From an uncultured Alphaproteobacteria bacterium (GTDB lineage Bacteria; Pseudomonadota; Alphaproteobacteria; Rhodospirillales; Rhodospirillaceae), in the NCBI GenBank assembly GCA_900079695.1, contig LT599022.1, positions 1,206,287 through 1,270,286 on the forward strand: a stretch of 64,000 nucleotides of DNA, read 5' to 3'. Both the position numbers and the translations under genes were made by a program. Positions 23,324-32,847 of the stretch are shown one piece after another (the first letter of the stretch is position 1; every line of letters starts with the position of its first letter). The notes under the pieces were generated by a model, which worked only from the letters and a program-made list of their open reading frames with translations, ran no database searches and was not told the origin of the DNA.

Positions 23324-24414
23324 CCGCCGAGGAAGCGCAACGCCAGACACACCTCCGGGTCTTCCGGCGCGATCCGCGACGCCGCCAGGGCGTGGACGCG
23401 CGCTGCGGCGAGGTCGCCGGTCGCGAGCGCGAGGCGGGTGAGCCCGGCGAGGGCGCGGGTCTCGATGAGATCGCGCGCCGGATCGCCCGCCGCCAGCTCG
23501 CACGCCCGGCGGAACTCGGCCGCCGCCCCGGCGAACGCCTTGCGCTTCTCCAGCACGCCGCCGAGGGCGAGGCGGAAGTGCCCGGCGTGCCCGGCCCTCG
23601 GCTCGATCTCGCGCAGAAAGCCGAGGCCGCCGTCGGCCGCGTCGGCGAACAGCGCCTGATGCAGCAGCATCGCTAGATCCCCGGCGATGTGCGGCGGGCG
23701 GATCTCCGCCCCGGCGCGCAACAGCTTCAGGCACGCCCGCGCCACCGGCCGCGCCTTATGCGGCGTCTTCCAGAAGCGGTACAGCTCCAGAAGCTTGTAG
23801 CGGCTGTAGAGATCTGAAGGATCGTCGGCGAGCGTCATCTTCAGCAGCCGCTCGTCGCGCATCTGCTTGTCGCGGCCGCGCATCTCCGCCTCGACGTAGC
23901 CGATGTGCCGCACCGGCGTTTCCAGCGCCGCGAGGCGCAGCCCGTCGCGCGCGAGAACCGCGAGGATCGTCGCCGAGGCGTCCTCGTGAATACGGCAGGC
24001 ATAGCGGATCGACGGGTCGGCGCGGAACAGCCGCAACGGCCGCGCATAACGGACGATACCGTTGCGCTGGGCGTCGGCGCGGCGAATCGTCGCGGCGCCG
24101 ACCGTCGGATCGGCGATCAGCGCCCGCAGTTCCTCGGCGAAGCCCGGCTCCGGATATTCGTCGGCGTCCAACACCAGCACCCAGCCGCCGCGCGCATGGC
24201 GCAGGCTTTCGTTGCGGGCGCGGGCGAAATCGTCCGCCCACGCCTGGCGGTGGACCTCCGCCCCGGCGGTCGCGAGCAAATCCGGCGTGGCGTCGGCGGA
24301 GCCGGTATCCACCGCCACCAGCCGATCCCAGCACCCCGCCGCGGCGCGCAGGAATTCGGGCAGCCGTTCCGCCTCGTCGCGGACGATCATGCAGAGATTG
24401 AGATCGGAAGGCAT
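23311..24414 (-). CDS. GT2 family glycosyltransferase with TPR-like C-terminus
   Basis: 367 residues. The N-terminal half has the GT-A fold signatures DTGSADAT and VLDADEYPEPG (the DxD-like motif). The C-terminal half (about 200-360) is Ala/Leu-rich helix pairs resembling tetratricopeptide repeats, as in SunS/WaaE-like enzymes. It lacks membrane segments, so it acts in the cytoplasm on a nucleotide-sugar donor. It lies 22 bp after recJ in the same direction. Acceptor unknown. Confidence 0.82.
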   Translation of the reverse strand: MPSDLNLCMIVRDEAERLPEFLRAAAGCWDRLVAVDTGSADATPDLLATAGAEVHRQAWADDFARARNESLRHARGGWVLVLDADEYPEPGFAEELRALIADPTVGAATIRRADAQRNGIVRYARPLRLFRADPSIRYACRIHEDASATILAVLARDGLRLAALETPVRHIGYVEAEMRGRDKQMRDERLLKMTLADDPSDLYSRYKLLELYRFWKTPHKARPVARACLKLLRAGAEIRPPHIAGDLAMLLHQALFADAADGGLGFLREIEPRAGHAGHFRLALGGVLEKRKAFAGAAAEFRRACELAAGDPARDLIETRALAGLTRLALATGDLAAARVHALAASRIAPEDPEVCLALRFLGGQPG

Positions 24415-24436
24415 CGGCTGTCCTCGGATGGGGTGC

Positions 24437-26233
24437 CTAATCGACGAAGGCGAGATCCTCGACCACGAACTGCACGTCGCGCCGCCCCTGCCAGGTGTCG
24501 GCGCGCAGTGCGCCCAGAAGGTGCACCTGCCGGTCGCGATGCGCCAGCAGCGCCGCGCCGAGGTCGTCGTCGGCGCAGCGGAACGCGATGACCTTGAGCC
24601 GCCCCCCGGCGCGCCCGTAGGCATAGGCGCGCACATGCCCGGCCCCCACCCTCTCGACCCGGCCGAGGCGCACCGAGGGCACGACGAAGCGCGGCTCCTC
24701 GTTGCCCGCGCCGAACGGCTCCATCCGCGCAAGCGTCTCCACCAGCGTCGGCGTGGCCGCGCCGATGTCGATCGCGCCGTCGACGAGCTGCTCGCTCACC
24801 GCCGGTCCGCCCGCCATCTGCGCGCGCACGTGGTCGGCAAGGAAGGCGCAGAAGCGCGAGAGATCGGCGCGCGCTACCGTGAACCCCGCCGCCATCGCGT
24901 GGCCGCCGCCGCTGAGCAGCACGCCCGCCTCCCGCGCCGCGAGGATCGCCGCGCCGAGGTTGACCCCCGGTACCGAGCGCCCCGAGCCCTTGCCGACCTC
25001 GCCGAGGAAGGTGACGGCGCAGGCGGGCACGTTGAAGCGTTCCTTGAGGCGCGCGGCGACGAGGCCGACCACGCCCGGGTGCCAATCCTCGCCCGCGGCC
25101 ACCACCACCGGGCCGTCGGCGGGCATGATCCGGTCCGACTGCGCGATCGCCTCGGCAAGCGCCGCCGCCTCGATCTCGCGGCGGTCGGCGTTGTGCTGCT
25201 CCAACTCCTCGGCGAGGGCATTGGCGAGGGCGCGATCGTCGCAGGCGAGCAGGCGCGCGCCGAGATCCGACTTGCCGACGCGGCCGCCGGCGTTGACGCG
25301 CGGCCCCATCACGAAACCGATGTGGTAGGTGCCCGGCGCGACGGTCAGCCCGGCGCGCGCCGCGAGGCAGGCGAGGCCGACGTTGCCGCCCTCGCCCATC
25401 ACCTTGAGCCCCTGCACCACGAACGCACGGTTGAGCCCTCGGAGCGGCACCACGTCGCACACCGTGCCGAAGGCAACGAGATCGAGGAGCTTCATCAGGT
25501 CGGGCTCGGGACGCTCCGGCCCGAACGCTCCGGCGGCACGCAACGCGCGATTGAGGCCGACGAGCAGCAGGAACGCCACCCCCACCGCCGCGAGATCGTC
25601 AGCGCCGCTGTCGTCGTCGCGGCGCTTCGGGTCCACCACCGCGAGGCATTCGGGCAGGCTGTCCTCGACCTGATGGTGGTCGATCACGATCGCCTCCATC
25701 CCCGCCTCGCGCGCCGCCGCCAGCGCCGCGAACGCGGTGACGCCGCAATCGACGGTGACGAGCAGGTGCGCACCGTCGTCGTGCAGCGCGAGGAGCGCCT
25801 GGGCGTTGGGGCCGTAGCCCTCGGCGATGCGATCGGGGATGTGGGTGCGCACCGGCACGCCGAGGCCGGTGAAATAGCGGCAGAGCAGCGCCGTCGAGGT
25901 CGCGCCGTCGACGTCGTAATCGCCGAAGATCGCGATCGTCTCCCTTTCCGTCACCGCGCGGACGAGGCGCGCCACCGCGGCGTCCATGTCGGCGAGGCGG
26001 GAGGGATCGGGCATCAGCGCGCGCAGCGTCGGCGCCAAGTAGGTTTCGGCCGCGTCGGCGGAGATACCCCGCGCCGCCATCGCCCGCGCGACCACCTCCG
26101 GCAGGTCGAAGCGCCGCACCAGCGTCGAGACGGTGTCGGCGTCGGCCGGATGGAGACGCCACAACCGCCCGCGCGCCGACCGGGAAACGCCGAGAAAGAC
26201 ATCGGGATCGCGCAACGCGGTATCGTCGGGCAC
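24437..26233 (-). CDS. recJ: RecJ single-strand 5'-3' exonuclease
   Basis: 598 residues, normal for RecJ. The DHH phosphoesterase motifs are seen: FGDYDVDGATS, VTVDCGVTAF and IDHHQ, then the DHHA1 domain with GGGHAMAAGF and a C-terminal OB-like part. The enzyme works in mismatch repair and RecF-pathway recombination. The start is GTG at 26233 with a GAGG upstream. It is part of a leftward run hom-glpX-recJ-GT2 with short gaps (10-22 bp); hom-glpX-recJ is a common alphaproteobacterial order. Confidence 0.95.
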   Translation of the reverse strand: MPDDTALRDPDVFLGVSRSARGRLWRLHPADADTVSTLVRRFDLPEVVARAMAARGISADAAETYLAPTLRALMPDPSRLADMDAAVARLVRAVTERETIAIFGDYDVDGATSTALLCRYFTGLGVPVRTHIPDRIAEGYGPNAQALLALHDDGAHLLVTVDCGVTAFAALAAAREAGMEAIVIDHHQVEDSLPECLAVVDPKRRDDDSGADDLAAVGVAFLLLVGLNRALRAAGAFGPERPEPDLMKLLDLVAFGTVCDVVPLRGLNRAFVVQGLKVMGEGGNVGLACLAARAGLTVAPGTYHIGFVMGPRVNAGGRVGKSDLGARLLACDDRALANALAEELEQHNADRREIEAAALAEAIAQSDRIMPADGPVVVAAGEDWHPGVVGLVAARLKERFNVPACAVTFLGEVGKGSGRSVPGVNLGAAILAAREAGVLLSGGGHAMAAGFTVARADLSRFCAFLADHVRAQMAGGPAVSEQLVDGAIDIGAATPTLVETLARMEPFGAGNEEPRFVVPSVRLGRVERVGAGHVRAYAYGRAGGRLKVIAFRCADDDLGAALLAHRDRQVHLLGALRADTWQGRRDVQFVVEDLAFVD

Positions 26234-26249
26234 GGAGATCGGACCTCGC

Positions 26250-27275
26250 CTATCGGGGAATCGCGGGGCAGCCGCGGCTGGGGTCGTGGAACGCGGTAAC
26301 GAACCGCACCGTGCCCGACTTCGAGCGCATCACCACCGAGTGGGTGACGATGCCGCGCGGCACCCGCCGCACGCCCTGGAGCAGCGCGCCGGGCGTGACG
26401 CCGGTGGCGGCGAACATCACCTCGCCCCGCGCCATGTCGCCGACCGCGTACTTCCTGTCGAAGTCGGTGATGCCGCGGCGCGCGGCAGCGGCGCGGTCCT
26501 TGTCGTCGCGCAGGCGCAGGCGGCCCTGCATCTGCCCGCCCATGCACTTGAGTGCGGCGGCGGCGAGCACGCCCTCGGCGGCGCCGCCCAGGCCCATGTA
26601 GATGTCGGGCGCGACGTCGATCCCGGCGGCCGCGGTGGCGATCACCGCCGAAACGTCGCCGTCGGGAATCAGCATCACCCGCGCGCCGCACTTGCGCACC
26701 TCGCCGATCAGGGCTTCGTGACGCGGCCGGTCGAGAATGCACACCAGCAGGTCGCCCACCGGCACGCCCTTCGCCTTGGCGAGGTTGGCGAGATTGTCGC
26801 CGGGCGCGGCGTCGAGGTCGACGACGCCGTCGGGCACGTCCGGCCCCACCGCGATCTTGTCCATGTAGACCCGCGGCGGATCGAGGAATCCGCCGGGTTC
26901 GGCCATCGCGATCGCCGAGAGCGCGTTGAGGCCGCCGCGTGCGACGATCGTCGCGCCTTCGAGGGCGTCGATCGCGAGGTCGACGCGCGGCCCCGTGCCG
27001 GAGCCCACCTTCTGCCCGCAGAACAGCAGCGGCGCGTCGCCCTCCAGACCCTCGCCGACGGTGACGAGACCGTCGATGCCGATGCACGTCAGGGTGCGAT
27101 GCACCGCCGCGATCGCCGCCGTATCGGCCGCGAGGTCGTCGCCCTGCCCCATCAGCCGGGCGGAGGCCATCGCCGCGGCCTCGGTGGCGCGCACCACTTC
27201 GAGCGCGAGGTTGCGGTCCATGCGGGCATCGGTTTCCTGGCACTCGCCGGGAGTGTGCTCGGTGCGATCGGACAT
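26250..27275 (-). CDS. glpX: GlpX-like fructose-1,6-bisphosphatase class II, active site altered
   Basis: 341 residues, clearly a class II FBPase by overall pattern (VYMDK, DGDVSAVIAT, GGAAEGVLAAA, FAATGVT). By motif alignment with E. coli GlpX, GEGEIDEAP is GEGLEGDAP here (residues 74-82) and DPIEGT is DALEGA (103-108). Thus the residue at E. coli Asp61 is Gly79 and that at Thr90 is Ala108, while metal ligands Glu57, Asp85 and Glu88 are kept. From memory, Asp61 and Thr90 are essential for catalysis, so activity is doubtful. GGAGGGCGAG precedes the ATG. It sits between hom and recJ. Confidence 0.88.
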   Translation of the reverse strand: MSDRTEHTPGECQETDARMDRNLALEVVRATEAAAMASARLMGQGDDLAADTAAIAAVHRTLTCIGIDGLVTVGEGLEGDAPLLFCGQKVGSGTGPRVDLAIDALEGATIVARGGLNALSAIAMAEPGGFLDPPRVYMDKIAVGPDVPDGVVDLDAAPGDNLANLAKAKGVPVGDLLVCILDRPRHEALIGEVRKCGARVMLIPDGDVSAVIATAAAGIDVAPDIYMGLGGAAEGVLAAAALKCMGGQMQGRLRLRDDKDRAAAARRGITDFDRKYAVGDMARGEVMFAATGVTPGALLQGVRRVPRGIVTHSVVMRSKSGTVRFVTAFHDPSRGCPAIPR

Positions 27276-27285
27276 CTCGCCCTCC

Positions 27286-28602
27286 TCAAACCGCCTCGAT
27301 ACGGATCGCGCGCGGCTGGTCGAGCACGCCGTCCACCCGCGCGATGCGGTCGAGCGCGCGCATGAACGCGCCCTCGGTGGTTTCGTGGATGGTCAGCACC
27401 ACCGCCACCGGCCCCTGCGGGGCGCGGCCATGCTGCAGAACCGATTCCATCGACACGTCCTCGGCGCCGAGCGCGGTGGCGATCGCCGCGAACACGCCCG
27501 GTTTGTCGACCACCGAGAGGCGGACGTAATAGGAACCGACGTGATCGCCCATCGGCGCGGGCGTGAGCGGCCGCTGCGCCGCGGCGGGCACGCCGAACGG
27601 CGGCGCGACGGCGCGACCGGTGGCGACGTCGATCAGGTCCGCGACCACCGCCGAGGCGGTCGGCCCCTCGCCCGCGCCGCGACCGCGGAACGCCACCTGG
27701 CCGACCGCGTCGCCCTCGACGATCACCGCGTTGTAGACCCCCTCGACCGAGGCGATCGCGGAGGCCTTCGGCACCATGCAGGGGTGCACGCGCTGCTCGA
27801 TGCCGCGCTCGGTGCGGCGCGCGATGCCGAGCAGCTTGATGCGGTAGCCGAGCTCCTCGGCGTACGAGATGTCGAGCGCGGTGACGTGACGGATGCCCTC
27901 GACGTGAACCCCGGCGAAATCGACCCGGGTGCCGAACGCGAGGCTGGTGAGGAGGCTGAGCTTGTGCGCGGCGTCGACGCCGTCGATGTCGAAGCTCGGA
28001 TCGGCTTCGGCGTAGCCGAGCGCCTGGGCGTCGGCCAGCACGTCGCCGAAGTCGCGCCCGGTCTCGCGCATCGTCGTGAGAATGTAGTTGCAGGTGCCGT
28101 TGAGGATGCCGACGACGCGGTCGATGCGGTTGGCGGCGAGGCCCTCCTTCAGGCCCTTGACGATCGGAATGCCGCCCGCCACCGCCGCCTCGAAGGCGAG
28201 CGGCGCGCCCGCCGCCTCGGCGCGCGCGGAGAGCGCCGAGCCGTGGTGCGCGAGCAGCGCCTTGTTGGCGGTGACGACGCCGCGCCCGGCGTCGAGCGCG
28301 GTCTCCACCATCGCCTTGGCGGGACCGTTGGCGCCGCCGATCAGCTCGACGACGACGTCGGCGTCGGCCTCGCGCGCCATCGCCACCGGATCGTCGTACC
28401 ACGCCACGCCGTCGAGCGCGACGCCGCGGTCCTTGTCGCGGTTGCGCGCGCTGACCGCGGTGACGACGATCTCCCGCCCGGCGCGCGCCGCGATCTCGGC
28501 GCGGTTGGCGGCCAGCACCTTGAGCACGCCCGCGCCGACCGTTCCCAGGCCCGCGACCGCGACCTTGAGCGGCGCGCCGCCCGGTTTCTTCGGTTCCTTC
28601 AC
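27286..28602 (-). CDS. hom: homoserine dehydrogenase
   Basis: 438 residues: a Rossmann domain (VAVAGLGTVGAGVL), a catalytic region with GILNGTCNYILT and EADPSFDIDG, and a C-terminal ACT domain (SYYVRLSVVDKPGVF) for threonine feedback. It reduces aspartate semialdehyde to homoserine. I chose the GTG at 28602 because GGGGAG lies 6 bp upstream; a TTG at 28608 would sit directly on that box. The upstream aminotransferase ends within these bases, so the genes are coupled. Confidence 0.95.
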   Translation of the reverse strand: MKEPKKPGGAPLKVAVAGLGTVGAGVLKVLAANRAEIAARAGREIVVTAVSARNRDKDRGVALDGVAWYDDPVAMAREADADVVVELIGGANGPAKAMVETALDAGRGVVTANKALLAHHGSALSARAEAAGAPLAFEAAVAGGIPIVKGLKEGLAANRIDRVVGILNGTCNYILTTMRETGRDFGDVLADAQALGYAEADPSFDIDGVDAAHKLSLLTSLAFGTRVDFAGVHVEGIRHVTALDISYAEELGYRIKLLGIARRTERGIEQRVHPCMVPKASAIASVEGVYNAVIVEGDAVGQVAFRGRGAGEGPTASAVVADLIDVATGRAVAPPFGVPAAAQRPLTPAPMGDHVGSYYVRLSVVDKPGVFAAIATALGAEDVSMESVLQHGRAPQGPVAVVLTIHETTEGAFMRALDRIARVDGVLDQPRAIRIEAV

Positions 28603-28604
28603 GC

Positions 28605-29825
28605 TCAACTCCCCACAGCTTCGGCCGCCACCCGGGCGGCGAGTTCATCGCTCCGCGCGAGGAACGACTTGATGTTGCGCAGCGCCTGACGGGTACGGTG
28701 CTTGTTCTCCACCAGCGCGATGCGGACGTGGTTGTCGCCGTATTCGCCGAAGCCGAGGCCCGGCGCCACCGCCACGCCCGCTTCCTGCAACAGCAGCTTC
28801 GAGAACTCCACCGAGCCCATGTGCGCGAACGCGGGCGGGATCGGCGCCCAGGCGAACATCGTCGCGGGCGGGCTCGGCACGTCCCATCCCGCCTGGGCGA
28901 GGCCCTCGATCAGCACGTCGCGACGCTCGCGGTAGAGAGTGCGGATCTCGTCGATGCACGCCTGCGGCCCGTTGAGCGCGGCGGACGCCGCCACCTGAAC
29001 CGGCGTGAACGCACCGTAGTCGAGATACGACTTGATCCGCGCCAGCGCCGCGATCAGCCGCCGGTTGCCCGCGGCGAAACCGATCCGCCAGCCCGGCATC
29101 GAGTAGGTCTTGGACAGCGACGAGAATTCGATCGCAACGTCCTTCGCGCCCGGCACCTGGAGGATCGAGGGCGGCGGGTTGCCGTCGAAGTAGATCTCCG
29201 AATAGGCGATGTCGGAGAGGCAGAAGACCTCGTGCTTGCGGCAGAACGCCACGACTTCGCGGTAGAAGTCGAGCGAGGCGACGCGCGCGGTGGGATTCGA
29301 CGGGTAGTTGAGGATCACCGCGATCGGCTTCGGAATCGAATGGCGCACCGCCCGGTCCATCGCTTCGAGGAAGGCCTCGTCGGGGCTTGCCGGAACCGAA
29401 CGGATCGCGCCGCCCGCGATGATGAAGCCGAAGGCGTGGATCGGGTACGACGGGTTCGGCACCAGCACCACGTCGCCGGGCGAGGTCATCGCCATCGCGA
29501 GATTGGCGAGGCCCTCCTTCGAGCCCAGGGTGACGACGATCTCGCGCTCGACGTCGAGATCGACGCCGAACCGGCGCTGATAGTAGCCCGCCAGCGCCTT
29601 GCGCAGGCCGGGAATGCCCTTCGAGGCCGAGTAGCGGTGCGCGCGCGGGTTCTGCGCCGACTCGCAGAGCTTGTCGACGATGTGCTGCGGCGTCGGCTGG
29701 TCCGGATTGCCCATGCCGAAGTCGATGATGTCCTCGCCCGCCGCGCGCGCTCGCGCCTTCATCGCGTTCACTTCGGCGAAGACGTAGGGGGGCAAGCGCT
29801 TGATCCGGTAGAAATCCTGTTCCAT
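28605..29825 (-). CDS. alaC: PLP aminotransferase, AlaC type
   Basis: 406 residues of class I/II aminotransferase. The PLP lysine motif SLSKTYSMPGWRIGF is present, as are the SNPTA (usually NPTG) loop and the C-terminal HVRIALVENKHR arginine region. The opening MEQDFYRIKRLPPYVFAEV is typical of AlaC (glutamate-pyruvate aminotransferase) and of the partner of homoserine dehydrogenase in alphaproteobacteria. A GTG at 29870 would add 15 non-conserved residues. It is cotranscribed with hom, so aspartate-family amino-acid metabolism is likely; LL-diaminopimelate aminotransferase is an alternative. Confidence 0.88.
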   Translation of the reverse strand: MEQDFYRIKRLPPYVFAEVNAMKARARAAGEDIIDFGMGNPDQPTPQHIVDKLCESAQNPRAHRYSASKGIPGLRKALAGYYQRRFGVDLDVEREIVVTLGSKEGLANLAMAMTSPGDVVLVPNPSYPIHAFGFIIAGGAIRSVPASPDEAFLEAMDRAVRHSIPKPIAVILNYPSNPTARVASLDFYREVVAFCRKHEVFCLSDIAYSEIYFDGNPPPSILQVPGAKDVAIEFSSLSKTYSMPGWRIGFAAGNRRLIAALARIKSYLDYGAFTPVQVAASAALNGPQACIDEIRTLYRERRDVLIEGLAQAGWDVPSPPATMFAWAPIPPAFAHMGSVEFSKLLLQEAGVAVAPGLGFGEYGDNHVRIALVENKHRTRQALRNIKSFLARSDELAARVAAEAVGS

Positions 29826-29950
29826 GGAATGCGGGCTTCGTTCTTGAGGGTTGAGAGGAATTTCGTTCACAGGGACCGCCCGGTTTTCCGGGTCGGGATC
29901 GGAATTCTAAGCACGCCGGCCGGGACTTTGCCAACGAATTCACCGAAATC

Positions 29951-29983
29951 GAAAGGCCCGGCTCTGGGGGAGCCGGGCCTTTC
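29951..29983 (-). terminator. terminator of the OmpA-like gene
   Basis: A 13-bp perfect stem GAAAGGCCCGGCT / AGCCGGGCCTTTC with a 7-nt loop lies 24 bp after the OmpA-like stop on the minus strand, with GATTTCGG after it. Confidence 0.8.
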
Positions 29984-30007
29984 GGGACGGATGCGCCGGG
30001 TCTCCCT

Positions 30008-30982
30008 CTAGTAGTTGAGGAAGATCTCGGTTCGCCGGTTGTAGGCTTCGCCCTGCGGCATCGTCTCGCGCGAGACCGGCTCGTTGTCCGACACCGCGCC
30101 GACGTAGACCGCCCGCGCGGGCACGCCCATGCGGGTCAGATCGCGCGCCACCGCCTCGGCGCGGCGCACCGAAATGTCGAAATTGGTGAGCTTGTGCTCG
30201 AGCGCCGACATGTCGCCGGTGCGGCTGGAAGCATGGCCGACGACGGTGAGCGCGCCGCCGGTCTTCTTGTATTGCGCCGCCACCTGCCGCAGCAGCGCGT
30301 GATCGGACGACGAAAGGCTGGTGGATCCGTGGCCGAACGGCACCGACGCGATCATGTAGGACACCGCGTAGCGGGTCGGCACGAAGCTGTCGAGCGACTG
30401 CATCGCGTCCTCGGCGGGCTGCGCCGCCGGAGCGGCGGCGGCCTTGGTACCCGGAACCGGAGCGGGCGCGGGCGGCGCACCGGGCAGATCGGCGGGACCG
30501 GCGACCGCGCCGGGCTGGGCCTGACCGGCGGGCACGATCTCGGCGCGCGGGGGCAGCGCCCCATCGGGGCTGGCGGGCTTCGCCGCCTCGGCGGCCTGCG
30601 GCGCGGGAGCCGGAGCGGCGGCGGGAGCCGGCGCAGGCGCCACGGCGGGCGGCGGCGCGGCCTGAACCACCGGCGCGGGCTTGGGCGCGGGAGAAACCTT
30701 GGGCGGTTCGGCGTCGGTGCGCAGCGGCCGCACCACGGTGACGTCGGAACGGGTCTGTCCGTCGGCGTAGTCGCGCTTGCCGCCCTCGGCGGAAAGACCC
30801 TTCGGCAGGTCCTCGGCCTGGGCGTTGGGCTGGATCATCTGCGGCGGCTTCGGCGCATCGTCGCCGATGCCGACCCAGGAACACCCGGCGAGCAGCAAGC
30901 CGCCGAACGCGGCGATTCCGACGCCGCGAGCCCGCGAGGCCCACATGCCGGCGCCCCCCCACACATCCGCCCCGAATCGCAT
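30008..30982 (-). CDS. OmpA-family lipoprotein with Pro/Ala-rich linker
   Basis: 324 residues. A lipobox LAGC follows a hydrophobic signal; the ATG at 30946 would give a standard 22-residue lipoprotein signal, the ATG at 30982 a longer one. A long Pro/Ala stretch (about 95-205) follows. The C-terminal OmpA domain (about 225-324) has TVVGHASSRTG, NFDISVRRAEAV and YNRRTEIFL, which bind peptidoglycan. It is probably an envelope tether anchored by lipid. It is transcribed alone. Confidence 0.85.
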   Translation of the reverse strand: MRFGADVWGGAGMWASRARGVGIAAFGGLLLAGCSWVGIGDDAPKPPQMIQPNAQAEDLPKGLSAEGGKRDYADGQTRSDVTVVRPLRTDAEPPKVSPAPKPAPVVQAAPPPAVAPAPAPAAAPAPAPQAAEAAKPASPDGALPPRAEIVPAGQAQPGAVAGPADLPGAPPAPAPVPGTKAAAAPAAQPAEDAMQSLDSFVPTRYAVSYMIASVPFGHGSTSLSSSDHALLRQVAAQYKKTGGALTVVGHASSRTGDMSALEHKLTNFDISVRRAEAVARDLTRMGVPARAVYVGAVSDNEPVSRETMPQGEAYNRRTEIFLNY

Positions 30983-31101
30983 TGCTTCAGATTCCTTGTT
31001 CGACACGATACCGCACGGCCGCCCCCGACGACCGTCGTGCGTCCGATGACACGCCATTCATATAACATCAAAACCGGAGGCGGCGAAACCCCGACGCGGG
31101 G

Positions 31102-31635
31102 TCACTCCGCCGCCTCGGCCTCGGTGTCCTTGTACTCCCGCGACAGCTCGACGTAATGCCAGGCGTGCGGCACGAAGTTCTCGATCTCCTCGGGCCGGAG
31201 CTTGCGCAGGAACCTGGCGGGAGAGCCGCCCCAGAGTTCGCCCGAAGGCACGCGCTTGCCCTGGGTGAGCAGCGAGCCCGCGCCGAGCATGCCGCCGCTC
31301 TCCACCACCGAGCGGTCGAGGAGCGTCGACCCCATGCCGACGAAGCTGCGGTCCTCGAGGGTGCAACCATGGAGGATCGCGCCGTGGCCGACGGTGACGT
31401 CGTCGCCGACGATCGTCGGGGCATCGTGCGAAAGGTGGACGACGGTGCCGTCCTGGATGTTGGAGCGCTTGCCGATGCGGATCATGTCGACGTCGCCGCG
31501 CAGCACGCAGCCGAACCAGATGTTGGAATCCTCGCCGATCACCACGTCGCCCATCACCGACGCGCCGGGCGCGACGAAGGCGGAAGGGTGGATCTCGGGG
31601 CGGACGCCGCGGTAGGGAAGAACGATCGGCTTCAT
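31102..31635 (-). CDS. gamma-carbonic-anhydrase-like hexapeptide protein
   Basis: 177 residues of left-handed beta-helix (hexapeptide) repeats, with RGDVDMIRIG, NIQDGTVVH and GHGAILHG. The three zinc-binding histidines of the gamma-CA/PaaY/CaiE group are at HLSHD and the two in VGHGAILH. The C-terminal helix closes the trimer. AGAGG precedes the ATG at 31635. It lies 55 bp downstream of argC in the same direction. Carbonic anhydrase activity is not assured in this group. Confidence 0.87.
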   Translation of the reverse strand: MKPIVLPYRGVRPEIHPSAFVAPGASVMGDVVIGEDSNIWFGCVLRGDVDMIRIGKRSNIQDGTVVHLSHDAPTIVGDDVTVGHGAILHGCTLEDRSFVGMGSTLLDRSVVESGGMLGAGSLLTQGKRVPSGELWGGSPARFLRKLRPEEIENFVPHAWHYVELSREYKDTEAEAAE

Positions 31636-31690
31636 CGGCAACCTCTGAGCAAAATGGGGGCGCGGCCCGAAGGCCGCGCGTCGTCCTTAT

Positions 31691-32734
31691 TTAAGGGAAC
31701 ATCGGCACCTGGACCAGCCCCAGGGTTTCGTCGAAGCCGAGCATTGCGTTCATATTCTGCACCGCCTGCCCGGACGCGCCCTTGGTGAGGTTGTCGATCG
31801 CGCAGGTGAGGATCGCCGCGTTCGGCCGCCGGTCGGCGGTCACGCCGATCAGCGCGAGGTTGGAGCCGCGGGTGTGGCGGGTATGCGGCGTCTGGCCGAA
31901 CGGCAGCAGCTTGACGAACGGCTCTCCGGCATAGCGGGCGGAGAGGGTCGCGTGCAGGTCCGCCGCGGTCGCGCCGCCGGCGAGGTTGACGTAGATCGTC
32001 GAGAGCATGCCGCGGTTCATCGGGATCAGATGCGGGGTGAAGCTCACCGTCACCGCGCGGCCCGCGGCGTCGCTCAGACCCTGCTCGATTTCCGGCGAAT
32101 GCCGATGGCTGGCGACGCCGTAGGCGTGCATCCCCTCCGCCACCTCGGTGTAGAGGGACCCCTCCTTCGCCGCGCGCCCCGCGCCCGAAACCCCCGACTT
32201 GGCATCGATGATGATCGGATCGAGGGCGATCTGCCCCTTTTCGATCAACGGCACCAGCGGCAGCTGCGCGGTGGTGGGGTAGCAGCCCGGGTTGGCCACC
32301 AGCCGCGCCTTCGCGATCCGGTCGCGATGCAGTTCGGTGAGGCCGTAGACCGCCTCCGCCTGAAGTGCGGGCGCGAGGTGGGCGTGACCGTACCATTCCG
32401 CGTAGCTGTCGAGGCTCCGTAGCCGGAAGTCGGCCGAGAGATCGCAGATCTTTTTGTCCTTCGGCAGCGCCGCGATGATTTCCTGGGTAGTGCCGTGGGG
32501 CAGCGCGCAGAACACGAAGTCCACCGACGCCGCGTCGAAGGCGTCGAGCGCGATCAGATCCGGCAGGCCGAACGGCGCGAGGTGCGGGAACACCGCCGCC
32601 ATCTTCTGCCCGGCCTTGCGGTCGGCGGTGAGCGCGGTCAGGCGGACGCGCGGGTGGTTCGCCAGCAGTCGGATGAGTTCCGCGCCGGTGTAGCCGCTTG
32701 CGCCGAGAATCGCCACTTTGACCTGATCCGCCAT
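31691..32734 (-). CDS. argC: N-acetyl-gamma-glutamyl-phosphate reductase
   Basis: 347 residues. The N-terminal Rossmann motif VAILGASGYTGAELIRLL and the catalytic cysteine motif VANPGCYPTTAQL are canonical, and GVSGAGR and HRHSPEIEQ match the substrate region. It makes N-acetylglutamate semialdehyde in arginine synthesis. The ATG at 32734 has AGGAC upstream. In Rhodospirillales argC usually lies downstream of rplM-rpsI, as here, with the GT9 gene inserted between. Confidence 0.96.
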   Translation of the reverse strand: MADQVKVAILGASGYTGAELIRLLANHPRVRLTALTADRKAGQKMAAVFPHLAPFGLPDLIALDAFDAASVDFVFCALPHGTTQEIIAALPKDKKICDLSADFRLRSLDSYAEWYGHAHLAPALQAEAVYGLTELHRDRIAKARLVANPGCYPTTAQLPLVPLIEKGQIALDPIIIDAKSGVSGAGRAAKEGSLYTEVAEGMHAYGVASHRHSPEIEQGLSDAAGRAVTVSFTPHLIPMNRGMLSTIYVNLAGGATAADLHATLSARYAGEPFVKLLPFGQTPHTRHTRGSNLALIGVTADRRPNAAILTCAIDNLTKGASGQAVQNMNAMLGFDETLGLVQVPMFP

Positions 32735-32847
32735 CGCTTCGTCCTTTCCTCTGTCCGCGCGACCGTCGCGCAACAGAAGTTATTGGACCCGGCGGACTTT
32801 CCCGCAACTGCAAAAATGCCGTCCCGGGTGCGACGGCGGCGGATGGC

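Noticed and set aside
24062-26299. 745-codon plus-strand frame opposite recJ
   Set aside because: Shadow of recJ; the product lacks a hydrophobic core and any motif, while RecJ motifs are complete on the minus strand.
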